Below are positions 55,331 to 64,000 of a DNA stretch of 64,000 bases, in pieces. Both the position numbers and the translations under genes were made by a program. The stretch spans positions 1,060,001 through 1,124,000 of the forward strand of contig CP058647.1 of assembly GCA_014323545.1 (NCBI GenBank), written 5' to 3'. The DNA comes from Hyphobacterium sp. CCMP332 (GTDB lineage: Bacteria > Bacteroidota > Bacteroidia > Cytophagales > CCMP332). Each line of letters starts with the position of its first letter. The stretch's first letter is position 1. The notes under the pieces are model-generated. The model did no database searches, was not told the origin of the DNA, and saw only the letters and a program-made list of their open reading frames with translations.

Positions 55331-55676
55331 CGTCATTCCAAGACTCCTGTAAGGCGTTCTTGGAATCTCGGATCTTTGGAGACTCCAACCCAGTATTTAA
55401 TACAGGGTGGAGTGACGAGTTCTTTTGTGAGAGTATTGATGATTTGCTGCAGTATAGCCACAACCGCTTCCGTCATTCCAAGACTCCTTTAGGGAGTTCT
55501 TGGAATCTCAGTTTCTTTATAGGAGACTCCAAGAACTCGCGTCTTGGAGTGACGGGTTCTTTTGATAGAGTACAGCTAAATTTTAATAAGTCGACCACAA
55601 CCGTTTACGTCATTCCAAGATACCTGAAGGGTATTCATGGAATCTCAATTACTTTATTGGAGTGACGGGTTCTATT
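55331..55676 (+). repeat. About 140-bp palindromic repeat in three tandem copies
   Basis: Units start with CGTCATTCCAAGA at 55331, 55471 and 55608 (periods 140 and 137). Each opens with a hairpin of the form CCAAGA, CTCC, loop, GGAG, TTCTTGG followed by AATCTC, and closes with GGAGTGACGGGTTCT, complementary to the CGTCATTCC start. Spacers share CCACAACCG before the next unit. The third copy is shorter. The region fills the 529 bp between mraZ and the ABC-F gene; no gene is present. Confidence 0.8.
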
Positions 55677-55688
55677 AGTGTATCACTT

Positions 55689-57581
55689 CTAATTCAGGTC
55701 ATCCAATTCCATCCAGCGCATCATTTTTTCGTCCAATAAATCCATGATTTCAGCAATGCGCTCGGATATTTTGGTGATCTTTTCATAATCCTCTATTCCT
55801 GACGATAACCTGGTTTCCAGGTCCGCTTTTTCCACTTCCAGATTTTCAATTTCTTTCTCCAAAGCCTCAAATTCAATCTGCTCCTTATAACTGCGTTTCT
55901 TTTTTGATTTCTCAGAATCCTTAGCTTTTACGCCGGCATTTTCTACTTTTTTTTCTGCTTTGGCCTTTTCTTCATTTTCCTTTCTCTCGAGTAAATCTTC
56001 TCGGTAATCGCTATAGGTACCATTAAAGTCTCTGACTTTGCCTTCTCCCTCAAATACAAATAAATGATCGACCAGCTTATCCATAAAGTACCTGTCGTGA
56101 GAAACCATCAAAAGACAACCCTTAAAATTGAGAAGAAATTCTTCAAGCCTGTTCAATGTTAAAATATCCAGATCATTGGTGGGCTCATCGAGAATCAAAA
56201 AGTTTGGATTTTTAATTATTACGGTAAGCAAATACAAACGTCTTTTTTCTCCCCCACTTAATTTGCTGACAGGCGTCTGCTGTTGTTTTGGTGGAAAATG
56301 AAACATATTCAGGAATTGCGAAGCGGACACTTTGCTTCCATCTGCCATTTCTATGACTTCAGCAATTTTGGTGATGATGTCAATCATCTTATCTTCTTCT
56401 TTAAAGCGGATGCCTCTCTGGGTATAATAGCCGATGCTGAGTGTCTGTCCCGGAATGATTTTTCCGGACTCTGCCTCCAGCTCTCCTGCTATCAAATTGA
56501 GAAATGTACTTTTCCCTACTCCATTTGGCCCGACCACACCAATCCTTTCTCCTTTTTTGAAGGTGTAGGTGAAGTCATTCAGTATCTGTAGATCATCAAA
56601 TGCTTTGGAGACTTTTTTCAATTCCAGAATTTTGCCTCCCAGTCTTTGCATTTTGGCTTCGAGATTGAAGTCCACTTCTTTCTTACCGGATTTGGCTTTG
56701 TTTTTTGTCGCCTCAAATGCATAGATTCTGTATTTGGCCTTGGTACCACGTGCTTTTGGCATTCTACGGATCCAGTCCAGTTCCTTTTTCATCAGTTGTT
56801 TGGCTTTAGCCACTTCTGCAGCCTGCGCTTCTTCTCTCGATGCCTTCTTTTCCAGGTAATAGGAATAATTACCCTTGTGGATATAGACTTTTTGATCTTC
56901 GAGCTCCAAAATCTGATTGCAAACCCTGTCGAGGAAATAGCGGTCGTGAGTAACCATCAAGAGGGTAATGTGCGATGCCGATAAATACTCTTCCAGCCAT
57001 TCGATCATTTCTATATCCAAATGGTTGGTCGGTTCATCCAGAACTATCAGATCGGGATTATCAAGTAAAAGCATAGCGAGAGCCAATCTTTTCTTTTGCC
57101 CTCCTGATAATGCAGAAATTTCCATTTCAAGATCATCCAATCCAAATAGATTGATCAGTGATTTTAATTGTCGATCGTAATCCCAGGCATTTTTTTCCTC
57201 CATTTCATGGGATAAATTCTCAAACTCTTTTTGTTCTTCGGGACTTGGGTCTTCAGCCTGTTTTTCGGCTGCTTTGTGATAGGCCTCGATGAGTCTCAAC
57301 GTATCAGAATGAGCAGATTTTATAAATTCAGACAATTTCAGATGTCCTTTGAATTCCGGATCCTGATTGAGAAAGGATACCTTTAAATTCTGACGATAGG
57401 CCACTTCCCCGCTATCGGCGCTCTCTTTTCCGGCTAAAATTTTTAACAAGGTTGATTTCCCTGCACCATTGGGGGCGATCAGTGCCATTTTATCGCCTTT
57501 GCTCAAGCCCATACTCACATTCTCAAAAAGAATGCGCTCGCCAAAACTTTTTGAAATACGATCAACCGACAAATAATTCAT
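55689..57581 (-). CDS. ABC-F family ATPase
   Basis: A 630-residue ABC-F protein with two nucleotide-binding domains in tandem. First domain: Walker A APNGAGKSTLLK near 36-47, signature LSGGQKKRLALA near 157-168. Second: GPNGVGKSTFLN near 348-359, signature LSGGEKRRLYLL near 443-454. A charged P-site tRNA interaction linker lies between (about 240-300). A C-terminal coiled-coil tail (about 540-630) resembles Uup. ABC-F proteins act on the ribosome, in translation rescue or antibiotic protection; which one applies is not settled by sequence. It is monocistronic. Confidence 0.93.
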   Translation of the reverse strand: MNYLSVDRISKSFGERILFENVSMGLSKGDKMALIAPNGAGKSTLLKILAGKESADSGEVAYRQNLKVSFLNQDPEFKGHLKLSEFIKSAHSDTLRLIEAYHKAAEKQAEDPSPEEQKEFENLSHEMEEKNAWDYDRQLKSLINLFGLDDLEMEISALSGGQKKRLALAMLLLDNPDLIVLDEPTNHLDIEMIEWLEEYLSASHITLLMVTHDRYFLDRVCNQILELEDQKVYIHKGNYSYYLEKKASREEAQAAEVAKAKQLMKKELDWIRRMPKARGTKAKYRIYAFEATKNKAKSGKKEVDFNLEAKMQRLGGKILELKKVSKAFDDLQILNDFTYTFKKGERIGVVGPNGVGKSTFLNLIAGELEAESGKIIPGQTLSIGYYTQRGIRFKEEDKMIDIITKIAEVIEMADGSKVSASQFLNMFHFPPKQQQTPVSKLSGGEKRRLYLLTVIIKNPNFLILDEPTNDLDILTLNRLEEFLLNFKGCLLMVSHDRYFMDKLVDHLFVFEGEGKVRDFNGTYSDYREDLLERKENEEKAKAEKKVENAGVKAKDSEKSKKKRSYKEQIEFEALEKEIENLEVEKADLETRLSSGIEDYEKITKISERIAEIMDLLDEKMMRWMELDDLN

Positions 57582-57686
57582 GGGGCGAAAATAATCAGGC
57601 TAAGTGATTATTTATTAAAATAAAAATTGTCTGTTCACGAATTTAAAGTTTAAATCAATTTCAAAATCTTTCTGCATTTTTGAACT

Positions 57687-58874
57687 ATGCTCAAATCACA
57701 GAAAGAAAGAATCATAAGTAAAATTCTGGAAAGAGACCGAAGTATTTTTATAAGTGAACTTCAAAAAAACAAAGATCAACTTCTTGATAAATTAAAAGAT
57801 GCATCAATTCTTGTCATAGGTGGAGCGGGCACAATAGGATCTCACTATGTATTGGAATTGCTCCGCTATCCGGTTCAAAAAATATGCATCGTGGATCGCG
57901 ATGAAAATTCATTGACCAAGCTTTCAAGACAGATCAAAGCAAAAAACAGGTATGACACCAAATTGGATTTTGTATCTCTGGATTTTGGCAGTCCGATATT
58001 TAAAAAATTTTATGAGGAAAATAAGGCCTTTGATTACATCGCAAACTTTGCTGCTCTAAAACACGTGCGTACCGAAAGTGATTTAAACAGCACGCTTTCT
58101 ATTCTTGAAAACAATGTCCAAAATCAGATTAGGCTTTTGGAATTGTTAATGAATAAGCCACCAAAAAATTACTTTTCCGTATCGACCGACAAGGCAAATA
58201 AACCCGTTAGCATAATGGGTGCAAGTAAAAAGTTGATGGAAAATATTCTCTCTTCTTATCAGGATAAAGTGCATATCAGCAGTGCGAGATTCCCAAATGT
58301 GCTTTTTTCAAATGGAAGTCTTTTGGAAGGCTATGAACATTTGTATAATCAGCAAAAACCTCTTCCATGCCCCTTAAATATCAAACGCTATTTTATTTCC
58401 GGTTATGAAGCCGCTCATATTTGTATTGCAGCTCAATTTCTAAGCCAAAGTGGTGAGTTATTAGTGCCAAAATTTGAGCAACATCGTCACCTTTTAAGTT
58501 TTGAACATACGGTTAAAATATTCCTCGAAGTACTGGGCTTTAAAGCCAAATATTTTCGCGATCTGGATGAAGCCATGAATTATCATATTGAAGATGAATT
58601 TTATCCTGTATACTTAAGTAATACGAACACAAGCGGAGAAAAAGAAGAGGAAAGTTTTTATTCTGACGAAGAAGAACTCATCAACAATAAATTTAATATG
58701 CTGGGCATTGTTAAAATGCAAAAAAACAATCTGGATACTGAGAACTTATCATTGGATATTCACCGGATTATGAAGGAGGCAAGCAGCAAAGATGAATTGG
58801 TAAATTTTCTAAAGGTCCATGTTAAGGATTTTGAACACTCGGAAAAGGGGAAAAGCCTTTACTCTAAATACTAA
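57687..58874 (+). CDS. CapD/FlaA1-like polysaccharide biosynthesis SDR
   Basis: A 395-residue extended SDR of the polysaccharide biosynthesis (CapD, FlaA1, WbpM) group. NAD(P) binding is by LVIGGAGTIGSHYVLELL near 40-57, and the active-site region is STDKANKPVSIMGASKKLM near 170-188. The catalytic Tyr is replaced by Met in the MGASKK motif, as usual for this group. UDP-N-acetylglucosamine 4,6-dehydratase or a related UDP-sugar epimerase/dehydratase is likely. The N-terminal membrane region of long FlaA1 proteins is absent. Next gene starts 42 nt downstream. Confidence 0.82.
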   Translation: MLKSQKERIISKILERDRSIFISELQKNKDQLLDKLKDASILVIGGAGTIGSHYVLELLRYPVQKICIVDRDENSLTKLSRQIKAKNRYDTKLDFVSLDFGSPIFKKFYEENKAFDYIANFAALKHVRTESDLNSTLSILENNVQNQIRLLELLMNKPPKNYFSVSTDKANKPVSIMGASKKLMENILSSYQDKVHISSARFPNVLFSNGSLLEGYEHLYNQQKPLPCPLNIKRYFISGYEAAHICIAAQFLSQSGELLVPKFEQHRHLLSFEHTVKIFLEVLGFKAKYFRDLDEAMNYHIEDEFYPVYLSNTNTSGEKEEESFYSDEEELINNKFNMLGIVKMQKNNLDTENLSLDIHRIMKEASSKDELVNFLKVHVKDFEHSEKGKSLYSKY

Positions 58875-58916
58875 AATTGAATTTTAACATTTCTAATTCC
58901 AAAGCGTTTCTGATAC

Positions 58917-59891
58917 ATGACTGAAAGCTATGATGTAATTATAATTGGGGCCGGCCCCATTGGTTTGGCATGTGGTATTGAGGCTAAAAAAGCGGGTTTT
59001 ACGTATTTGATCATCGACAAAGGTTGTCTGGTTAATTCTATTTACAACTATCCGCTTAATATGACCTTCTTTTCAACTTCAGAGCGATTGGAAATTGGTG
59101 AAGTGCCTTTTATATCCCATGGTAATAAACCAAATCGTTTTGAAGCATTGGAATATTACAGGAGAGTGGCTTCTTCATGGAATCTCCAACTCAAATTGTA
59201 TGAAAAAGTGGAAGCTGTGAAAAAATCTTCCTCAGATTTTGAGATTTTCACCAACAGAAATAAATACCATTCCAAATCTATCATACTGGCGACAGGGTTT
59301 TACGATTTTCCTTATCTCATGAACGTTCCGGGTGAAGAACTCCCCAAAGTAAAACATTATTACGATGAGCCTCATCCCTATTTTGGCCAAAAAGTAATTG
59401 TGGTAGGTGCCGCCAATTCGGCGGTCGATGTTGCGCTGGAGACCTATAGAAAAGGAGCTGAAGTCACGATGGTTATAAGAGAAACAGGACTCCTCGATTC
59501 GGTAAAATACTGGGTAAAACCCGATATTGAAAACCGCATCAAAGAAGGTTCAATAAAAGCCTATTTCAATTCTGAAATAACAGAAATCCGGGAATATGAA
59601 GCTGATATAATTACACCCGATGGGCCTTTAACATTTGATAATGATTTTGTTCTTGCGATGACCGGTTACCAACCCAATTTCAGTTTGATGGAGGCCATAG
59701 GTATAAAATTTCATGATGATGAATTTCATACACCTGTCTACAATGAAAAAACCCAGGAAAGCAATGTGGAAAATGTGTTTTTAGCAGGGGTTGTATGCGG
59801 GGGATTAAAAACCAATAAATGGTTTATTGAGAATTCCAGAGAGCATGCAATAAATATTGTATCTAAATTGATAAATAAAATTAAAGAATAG
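58917..59891 (+). CDS. ypdA: YpdA-like pyridine nucleotide-disulphide reductase
   Basis: A 324-residue FAD/NADPH oxidoreductase of the YpdA family. FAD binding: VIIIGAGPIGLACGIEAKKAG (7-20 being the core), NADPH Rossmann VIVVGAANSAVDVALETYR near 160-178, and the C-terminal FLAGVVCGGLKTNKWFIENSREHA. YpdA reduces bacillithiol disulphide in bacillithiol-making bacteria; many Bacteroidota have the bacillithiol genes, but none is in the window. No CxxC redox pair is present, fitting YpdA rather than thioredoxin reductase. Confidence 0.85.
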   Translation: MTESYDVIIIGAGPIGLACGIEAKKAGFTYLIIDKGCLVNSIYNYPLNMTFFSTSERLEIGEVPFISHGNKPNRFEALEYYRRVASSWNLQLKLYEKVEAVKKSSSDFEIFTNRNKYHSKSIILATGFYDFPYLMNVPGEELPKVKHYYDEPHPYFGQKVIVVGAANSAVDVALETYRKGAEVTMVIRETGLLDSVKYWVKPDIENRIKEGSIKAYFNSEITEIREYEADIITPDGPLTFDNDFVLAMTGYQPNFSLMEAIGIKFHDDEFHTPVYNEKTQESNVENVFLAGVVCGGLKTNKWFIENSREHAINIVSKLINKIKE

Positions 59892-59953
59892 AATTTCTAT
59901 TATTACATCAATTATAATTACTAATTATCCATGTTTCAAGAGTTTGCATTGCA

Positions 59954-60670
59954 ATGAAATCGTTTTTCCTTATTCTAATTGTTTCCATTCTCGCAATCAA
60001 TCTTTCATATTCTCAAGTCCGTAAACAACATCTGATTTTAGCAAACAATGATACGATTGTAGCCAAAGTTTTACAAGGTAAAATGGGTGGCAAAATACTT
60101 ATTGAGCACAATAGAATTCAAAAAGTTTTGGAACCAAATGAGTATATAAGTTTTTTTTATGCGATTGTGGATCTTAATTTGGAAGAATACGGTGATCGTT
60201 TTGGAGGAGGAATTGGATTTTTTGGTATTGGTCCTATCGATGCTCACATTAAAGCAGGAATCGGTAATCAGTTCTTTTTTACCTTAAGTGGAGGAGTAAG
60301 AACAGCCGCAATCTTGGAATACGAAAGCCGCAATCGTCAAGGTCCATCAAAGATTAAAACTCACATTGCAGTATCTGCTTTTTCCGGATTCACAGCCTAT
60401 GGAAAAAAACATCCAAACAATAACGACAAAATACTTAGAAGAGGTTTTTTTTCAAGGGTGGGGTTTAGTTTGAATGAAAATTTTGTTGAGTACATATTTC
60501 AGACGGGAATGACATGGGAATATTATTCCGATAAAAATAAGAACAGATCATGGTCTCTTGAAATATTTCCCTATTTAGCAATTAGCGATAATCCCACTAC
60601 CAGGTATTGGATATCTGAAGTTGACAGAATTCAAGGTTTGACTTTGAGAATTGCATATACCAATTACTAG
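59954..60670 (+). CDS. Exported protein, unknown
   Basis: A 238-residue exported protein with signal peptide KSFFLILIVSILAINLSYSQ. After a short domain it has several glycine-rich and aromatic segments (GDRFGGGIGFFGIGPIDAHIKAG) and could form a small beta-barrel or beta-sandwich. I cannot name the family. It lies alone, 62 nt after ypdA and 158 nt before fhs. Confidence 0.65.
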   Translation: MKSFFLILIVSILAINLSYSQVRKQHLILANNDTIVAKVLQGKMGGKILIEHNRIQKVLEPNEYISFFYAIVDLNLEEYGDRFGGGIGFFGIGPIDAHIKAGIGNQFFFTLSGGVRTAAILEYESRNRQGPSKIKTHIAVSAFSGFTAYGKKHPNNNDKILRRGFFSRVGFSLNENFVEYIFQTGMTWEYYSDKNKNRSWSLEIFPYLAISDNPTTRYWISEVDRIQGLTLRIAYTNY

Positions 60671-60783
60671 CTATGACCAAATCTTAAAATGGTGGCCTGT
60701 GATTGCATATTTTTAATCAGATGGATTATCTTAAATTTATTGCAGAACTTTTGAGTTATTTTAATTTCACATATAATTCCATT

Positions 60784-60807
60784 GATTTGTATATACCGAC
60801 ACAAATC
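60784..60807 (+). promoter_or_regulatory. Inverted repeat upstream of fhs
   Basis: GATTTGT (60784-60790) and ACAAATC (60801-60807) are perfect 7-bp arms with a 10-nt loop, 21 nt before the fhs ATG. It could be a regulator site or leader hairpin; a TTGATTTG resembling a -7 box overlaps its left arm. Confidence 0.4.
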
Positions 60808-60828
60808 GGGACCTAAACAATATACGCA

Positions 60829-62496
60829 ATGAAATCGGATATAGAAATTTCGCGGTCGGCGACGCTGAAAAATATTTCAGAAATTGCTAAGGAACTCAAA
60901 ATTCCTTCAGAGAAAGTAAAACCATTCGGCCATTATAAAGCCAAACTACCTCTGGACTTAATTGACGAGGATAAAGTAAAAAAGTCAAACATGATTCTTG
61001 TGACTGCCATGACGCCTACCAAAGCGGGCATAGGAAAGACCACCACTTCTGTAGGATTGACTTTAGGCTTAAATAAGATAGGTAAAAAATCCATCGTAGC
61101 TTTAAGAGAACCTTCCCTCGGACCTTGTTTTGGGATGAAGGGCGGTGCTGCAGGTGGGGGCTATGCCCAAGTTTTGCCCATGGAAGAGATTAACCTTCAT
61201 TTTACGGGTGATTTTCATGCAATTACTTCTGCTCATAATACCATTACGGCCTTACTCGATAATTATCAATTCCAAAATCAGGGCACAGATAAGCAATTAA
61301 AGGAGATCGTCTGGAAACGTGTGCTCGATGTTAATGATCGTTCATTGCGTTTTATTGTATCCGGGCTAGGTGGAAATACCAATGGTGTGGCCAATGAGTC
61401 CGGTTTTGACATTACACCTGCTTCGGAGATCATGGCAGTTTTTTGTCTTTCCAAAGATTACATTGATCTCAGAAAGAGAATTGATTCGATAATTCTCGGT
61501 TACGATGCAAACAGAGAACCATTCAGAGTAAAGGATTTAAAAATTGGCGGTGCAATTGTGGTTTTACTCAAAGAAGCGCTGGAACCCAATCTCGTTCAAA
61601 CCACAGAAAACACACCGGCCATAATTCACGGAGGACCCTTTGCCAATATCGCGCATGGTTGCAATTCACTGATCGCCACAAAAATGGCCATGTCACTTAG
61701 CGATTATGTCATTACAGAAGCCGGTTTTGGTGCGGATTTGGGTGCCGAAAAATTTCTCAATATCAAATGCAGAATGGGAGGAATTTATCCGAAAGCCACG
61801 GTGATGGTGGTTACCTCGCAAGCCTTGAAACTACACGGCGAAGTAGACGAAAAGGAAATAAAAAAACCAAATCTCGAAGGGATCAAAAAAGGATTGAGAA
61901 ATCTTGAAAAACATCTGGATAACCTCAAAAGACTCGGCCAAAAAGTCGTTATTTCCTTTAACCAATATTATTTTGATACGGACGAGGAATTGAACTATAT
62001 GCGACGATGGGCCAATGAAAAAAGCCATGTACTTGCCATTAATAACAGCTTTGTAGAAGGGGGAAAGGGCGCCGTTGAACTCGCAGAAAAAGTGGTGAAT
62101 GTTATTGAAAATGATGCATCTAAAGGGGTTGAATTTACTTATAATAATGACGATTCCATTCAGGATAAACTCAATGCTATTGTTCAAAAGGTTTATGGTG
62201 GAAAAAGAGCTGTACTTTCTAAAAAAGCATTTCTAAACTCCAAGAGAATAGCCAGGTTGGGATTGCAGCATTTTCCGATCTGCATTGCCAAAACACAATA
62301 TTCTTTTACGGATGATCCTAAAAATCCGGGACATGATGGGAATTTTGAAATTGAGATTCGCGAACTGATCATCAATGAAGGAGCAGGATTTATTGTAGCC
62401 GTTGCCGGAGATATTATGCGTATGCCTGGTCTGCCAAAAGAACCTCAGGCTTTGCACATCGATATGGTAGATGGGCAGATTGAAGGGCTGAGTTGA
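60829..62496 (+). CDS. fhs: Formate--tetrahydrofolate ligase
   Basis: Fhs makes 10-formyl-tetrahydrofolate from formate, ATP and tetrahydrofolate for one-carbon metabolism. The 555-residue protein has the ATP loop [16 protein letters not shown] near 64-79 and the family signature [22 protein letters not shown] (about 93-114), plus the C-terminal [16 protein letters not shown]. Length is normal. It has a 7-bp inverted repeat just upstream. The gene is likely monocistronic; a TPR gene starts 162 nt later. Confidence 0.97.
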   Translation: MKSDIEISRSATLKNISEIAKELKIPSEKVKPFGHYKAKLPLDLIDEDKVKKSNMILVTAMTPTKAGIGKTTTSVGLTLGLNKIGKKSIVALREPSLGPCFGMKGGAAGGGYAQVLPMEEINLHFTGDFHAITSAHNTITALLDNYQFQNQGTDKQLKEIVWKRVLDVNDRSLRFIVSGLGGNTNGVANESGFDITPASEIMAVFCLSKDYIDLRKRIDSIILGYDANREPFRVKDLKIGGAIVVLLKEALEPNLVQTTENTPAIIHGGPFANIAHGCNSLIATKMAMSLSDYVITEAGFGADLGAEKFLNIKCRMGGIYPKATVMVVTSQALKLHGEVDEKEIKKPNLEGIKKGLRNLEKHLDNLKRLGQKVVISFNQYYFDTDEELNYMRRWANEKSHVLAINNSFVEGGKGAVELAEKVVNVIENDASKGVEFTYNNDDSIQDKLNAIVQKVYGGKRAVLSKKAFLNSKRIARLGLQHFPICIAKTQYSFTDDPKNPGHDGNFEIEIRELIINEGAGFIVAVAGDIMRMPGLPKEPQALHIDMVDGQIEGLS

Positions 62497-62548
62497 TAAA
62501 GTGTGGGGCGTGGAGTGTGAAATTGAAGGTAATTGAAGATTAAAAATC

Positions 62549-62618
62549 CGTACTCCGTATTCCATATTCCATACTCCGTATTCCGTACTCCGAAATCCGA
62601 ATTCACTACTCCGTATTC
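62549..62618 (+). repeat. Degenerate heptanucleotide tandem repeat, 10 units
   Basis: Ten consecutive 7-bp units: CGTACTC, CGTATTC, CATATTC, CATACTC, CGTATTC, CGTACTC, CGAAATC, CGAATTC, ACTACTC, CGTATTC. All end in TC and have C(G/A)(T/A)A at the start, except one with A at the first place. The tract lies 53 nt after the fhs stop and 39 nt before the TPR gene. Confidence 0.85.
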
Positions 62619-62657
62619 AAAAATAGAACTCCTTTCTATTAGAATTGTTAAAATTTC

Positions 62658-63374
62658 ATGGACGACAAATTAAACAGAGGTATTCAAAATTTCAGAGAGG
62701 GCAATTTCAAAGAAGCCGTCTCAGAGCTCAACGAATATATTGCATTCAACGCATTTGAAGTACAGGCACTCTACGCCAGGGGAATAAGTCACAGAAAACT
62801 GGATGATCACCAAAAGTCATTGGAAGACCTTGACAGAGCGTGCAATTTACTTCCTACAGATGCTGAACTATTATCGGAGCGGGCAGTGACCAAGGTACAT
62901 CTGAAACAATTCGATAATGCCATTGAAGACTTTCAAAAAGCACTTGATCTGGATGATAAAAATCCATACCGCTATTCAAGTCTTGCTTTCGTACAAGCCA
63001 AAGCCGGATTGGTTTTCGAAGCCATTGAAAACTATGAGAAATGCATTGAGCTTGATCCCGAAGATGCCATTGCTCTGAATAATCTCGGATTGCTGGAAGA
63101 ACAAATTGGCTATAAGGAGAGCTCAAAAAAGCGTTTTGAAAGAGCCGATTCCATCATGTCAGAAAGCGAAGGTGAAAAATTCCAGAATGTTGAAAAACTC
63201 AGGGATGAAGCCATTGAAAAAATAAAATCACAGAGAGCAGACACACAGAAAAAGCCAAATAGCAAGAAGAAGGGATTAATTAAAACCTATTTCAATACCA
63301 TTGGAGATTTATATTCAAGTGGAGAAGAAAGGAAAAGGTTTTTGAAGTTTTTGTTTCGGGACAAATCCATTTAA
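62658..63374 (+). CDS. Tetratricopeptide repeat protein
   Basis: A 238-residue soluble protein with about four TPRs (residues 3-140), such as ELLSERAVTKVHLKQFDNAIEDFQKALDL and ALNNLGLLEEQIGYKESSKKRFERAD. After them is a lysine-rich stretch and a final basic helix (KRFLKFLFRDKSI). No signal peptide, so cytosolic. TPRs mediate protein contacts; the partner is unknown. Stands alone. Confidence 0.8.
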   Translation: MDDKLNRGIQNFREGNFKEAVSELNEYIAFNAFEVQALYARGISHRKLDDHQKSLEDLDRACNLLPTDAELLSERAVTKVHLKQFDNAIEDFQKALDLDDKNPYRYSSLAFVQAKAGLVFEAIENYEKCIELDPEDAIALNNLGLLEEQIGYKESSKKRFERADSIMSESEGEKFQNVEKLRDEAIEKIKSQRADTQKKPNSKKKGLIKTYFNTIGDLYSSGEERKRFLKFLFRDKSI

Positions 63375-63653
63375 GAACAACATTTTTACAGCCATCTAAT
63401 CCGCTTAAATGCCGACTTTAAATGCGGAAAAGGATTTGTTCGAAGAGTAATTTCGCTAATAAGTTAAAGGGATTTTCCTCTTTCAGAGTAAAAGTTTGTC
63501 TGAATGGGTCATGATTTTTTTAGGAAGAGTCTCATTTCATGAATTAATAAGAACAAATAAAGAGTTTCCTCCATAAAGAAGATTGCATCTCTTCATGACA
63601 GGCACTTCGCTCTGAAATAGAAACACATTTGAGTCTTTTGTAAATCATATTTC
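63375..63653. other. Intergenic stretch without visible genes
   Basis: No ORF of convincing length, promoter or terminator can be recognised. The stretch joins the diverged repeat at 63654-63770. Confidence 0.4.
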
Positions 63654-63770
63654 GAGATTCCATAGTAGCCGAAAATTGGAGACTTGATGTTTAGCCAATT
63701 TTTCGAGATTCCAAGAACCCATGAAGAACTTTCGGTCTTCAGGGCAAGCAAGTCTTGGAATAACGGAAGA
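63654..63770 (-). repeat. Diverged inverted copy of the 140-bp palindromic repeat
   Basis: On the minus strand TTCCGTTATTCCAAGACT at the start and GGTTCTTGGAATCTCG later match the unit at 55331-55676 (CGTCATTCCAAGACT and GTTCTTGGAATCTC) with a substituted middle. It is evidence that the repeat is dispersed in this genome. Confidence 0.65.
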
Positions 63771-63847
63771 GTTTATGGCCTTGTTTTAATATTAACGGTA
63801 AAACCCCAAAAGTTTTCGTTACTCTAATCCCGTATTTCCCCGCATTT

Positions 63848-63866
63848 CCCCGCATTTATTGCGGGG
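63848..63866. repeat. GC-rich hairpin near the end of the minus-strand gene
   Basis: CCCCGCA (63848-63854) and TGCGGGG (63860-63866) form a 7-bp stem with a TTTAT loop, preceded by a second ATTTCCCCGC copy. It lies 36 nt past the stop of the partial gene and could be a terminator, though the T-tract is poor. Confidence 0.45.
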
Positions 63867-63901
63867 GCGGGGTTCGGGATTGAAGTCTCAATTTAATTTT
63901 T

Positions 63902-64000
63902 TCAATTATCGAAATGCCTATCTATTTCCTCAGTTCGATTCTCCTCCTCAATTTCCCAGTTGTATTTCTTCCTCGGATCCGACTTTCTGAAAACAATAGC
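63902..64000 (-). CDS. C-terminal end of an unknown protein, 5' end outside window
   Basis: On the minus strand 32 codons are open from the window edge to a TGA at 63902. The peptide is hydrophilic, very charged and ends EEIDRHFDN. Its composition and start-free frame fit the tail of a real gene entering from the right, but the evidence is only the open frame and position. No family can be named. Confidence 0.5.
   Translation of the reverse strand, partial: AIVFRKSDPRKKYNWEIEEENRTEEIDRHFDN

Noticed and set aside
55324-55665. 113-codon ORF on the + strand
   Set aside because: It lies entirely in the tandem palindromic repeat, so its codons repeat the unit sequence; no protein-like features.
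62549-62618. CRISPR array
   Set aside because: Units are 7 bp with no spacers, and no cas genes are present.

Overview
The window comes from a Bacteroidota chromosome, most likely a member of the Cytophagales. Evidence: moderately AT-rich sequence, near-absence of Shine-Dalgarno sequences, several promoters of the Bacteroidota type (TTG, about 19-20 nt, TAnnTTTG), frequent TTG starts, paired DUF3857/transglutaminase-like proteins, a YpdA-type reductase, and a compact mraZ-to-ftsZ cluster without murF or ftsB. The genus is not determinable from what I can see.

Layout. 1-2.6 kb: 3' end of obg, then grpE-dnaJ. 2.6-7.0 kb (minus): two DUF3857 exported proteins and a PyrR-like phosphoribosyltransferase. 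7.4-10.7 kb: tRNA-Glu, gap, yebC and a BamA-like barrel protein. 10.9-13.1 kb: egtB-egtD for ergothioneine synthesis. 13.2-18.2 kb: an apparent operon of LolA-like periplasmic protein, two FtsX-type permeases, an ABC ATPase and an outer-membrane beta-barrel. 18.3-25.6 kb: same-strand run of small enzymes and membrane proteins (SnoaL-like, CPBP protease, DUF1572, MsbA-like ABC exporter, FAD monooxygenase, AlkD-like, GNAT). 25.8-27.6 kb: two integron-like gene cassettes, each with one ORF followed by a long imperfect palindrome whose ends are TACCCACAAC and GTTGTGGGTA. 27.7-34.4 kb: HAD hydrolase, AAC(6')-like acetyltransferase, a nonsense-interrupted exported protein, MscS channel, and a small regulon (membrane protein, winged-helix regulator, small membrane protein, then creD) whose two transcription units share an identical 21-bp leader element. 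34.5-38.7 kb (minus): coiled-coil periplasmic protein, a GT2-GT39-TPR fusion and a methyltransferase. 38.9-39.9 kb: FMN reductase and an acidic protein. 40.0-55.2 kb (minus): the division and cell wall cluster mraZ-rsmH-ftsL-ftsI-murE-mraY-murD-ftsW-murG-murC-ftsQ-ftsA-ftsZ, with a promoter and three 10-bp-spaced MraZ-type boxes upstream. 55.7-64 kb: ABC-F ATPase, CapD-like SDR, YpdA-like reductase, an unknown exported protein, fhs, a TPR protein and the edge of an unknown minus-strand gene.

Beyond the genes, the window holds several repeat families: degenerate heptanucleotide tandem repeats in three gene-end positions, and a palindromic repeat of about 140 bp in three tandem copies behind mraZ with a diverged inverted copy near 63.7 kb. 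The best candidate for an undescribed system is the cassette pair, which follows integron recombination logic (junctions at G|TT, ORF followed by attC-like fold) without an integrase in the window and with end sequences that do not match the classical GTTRRRY core.
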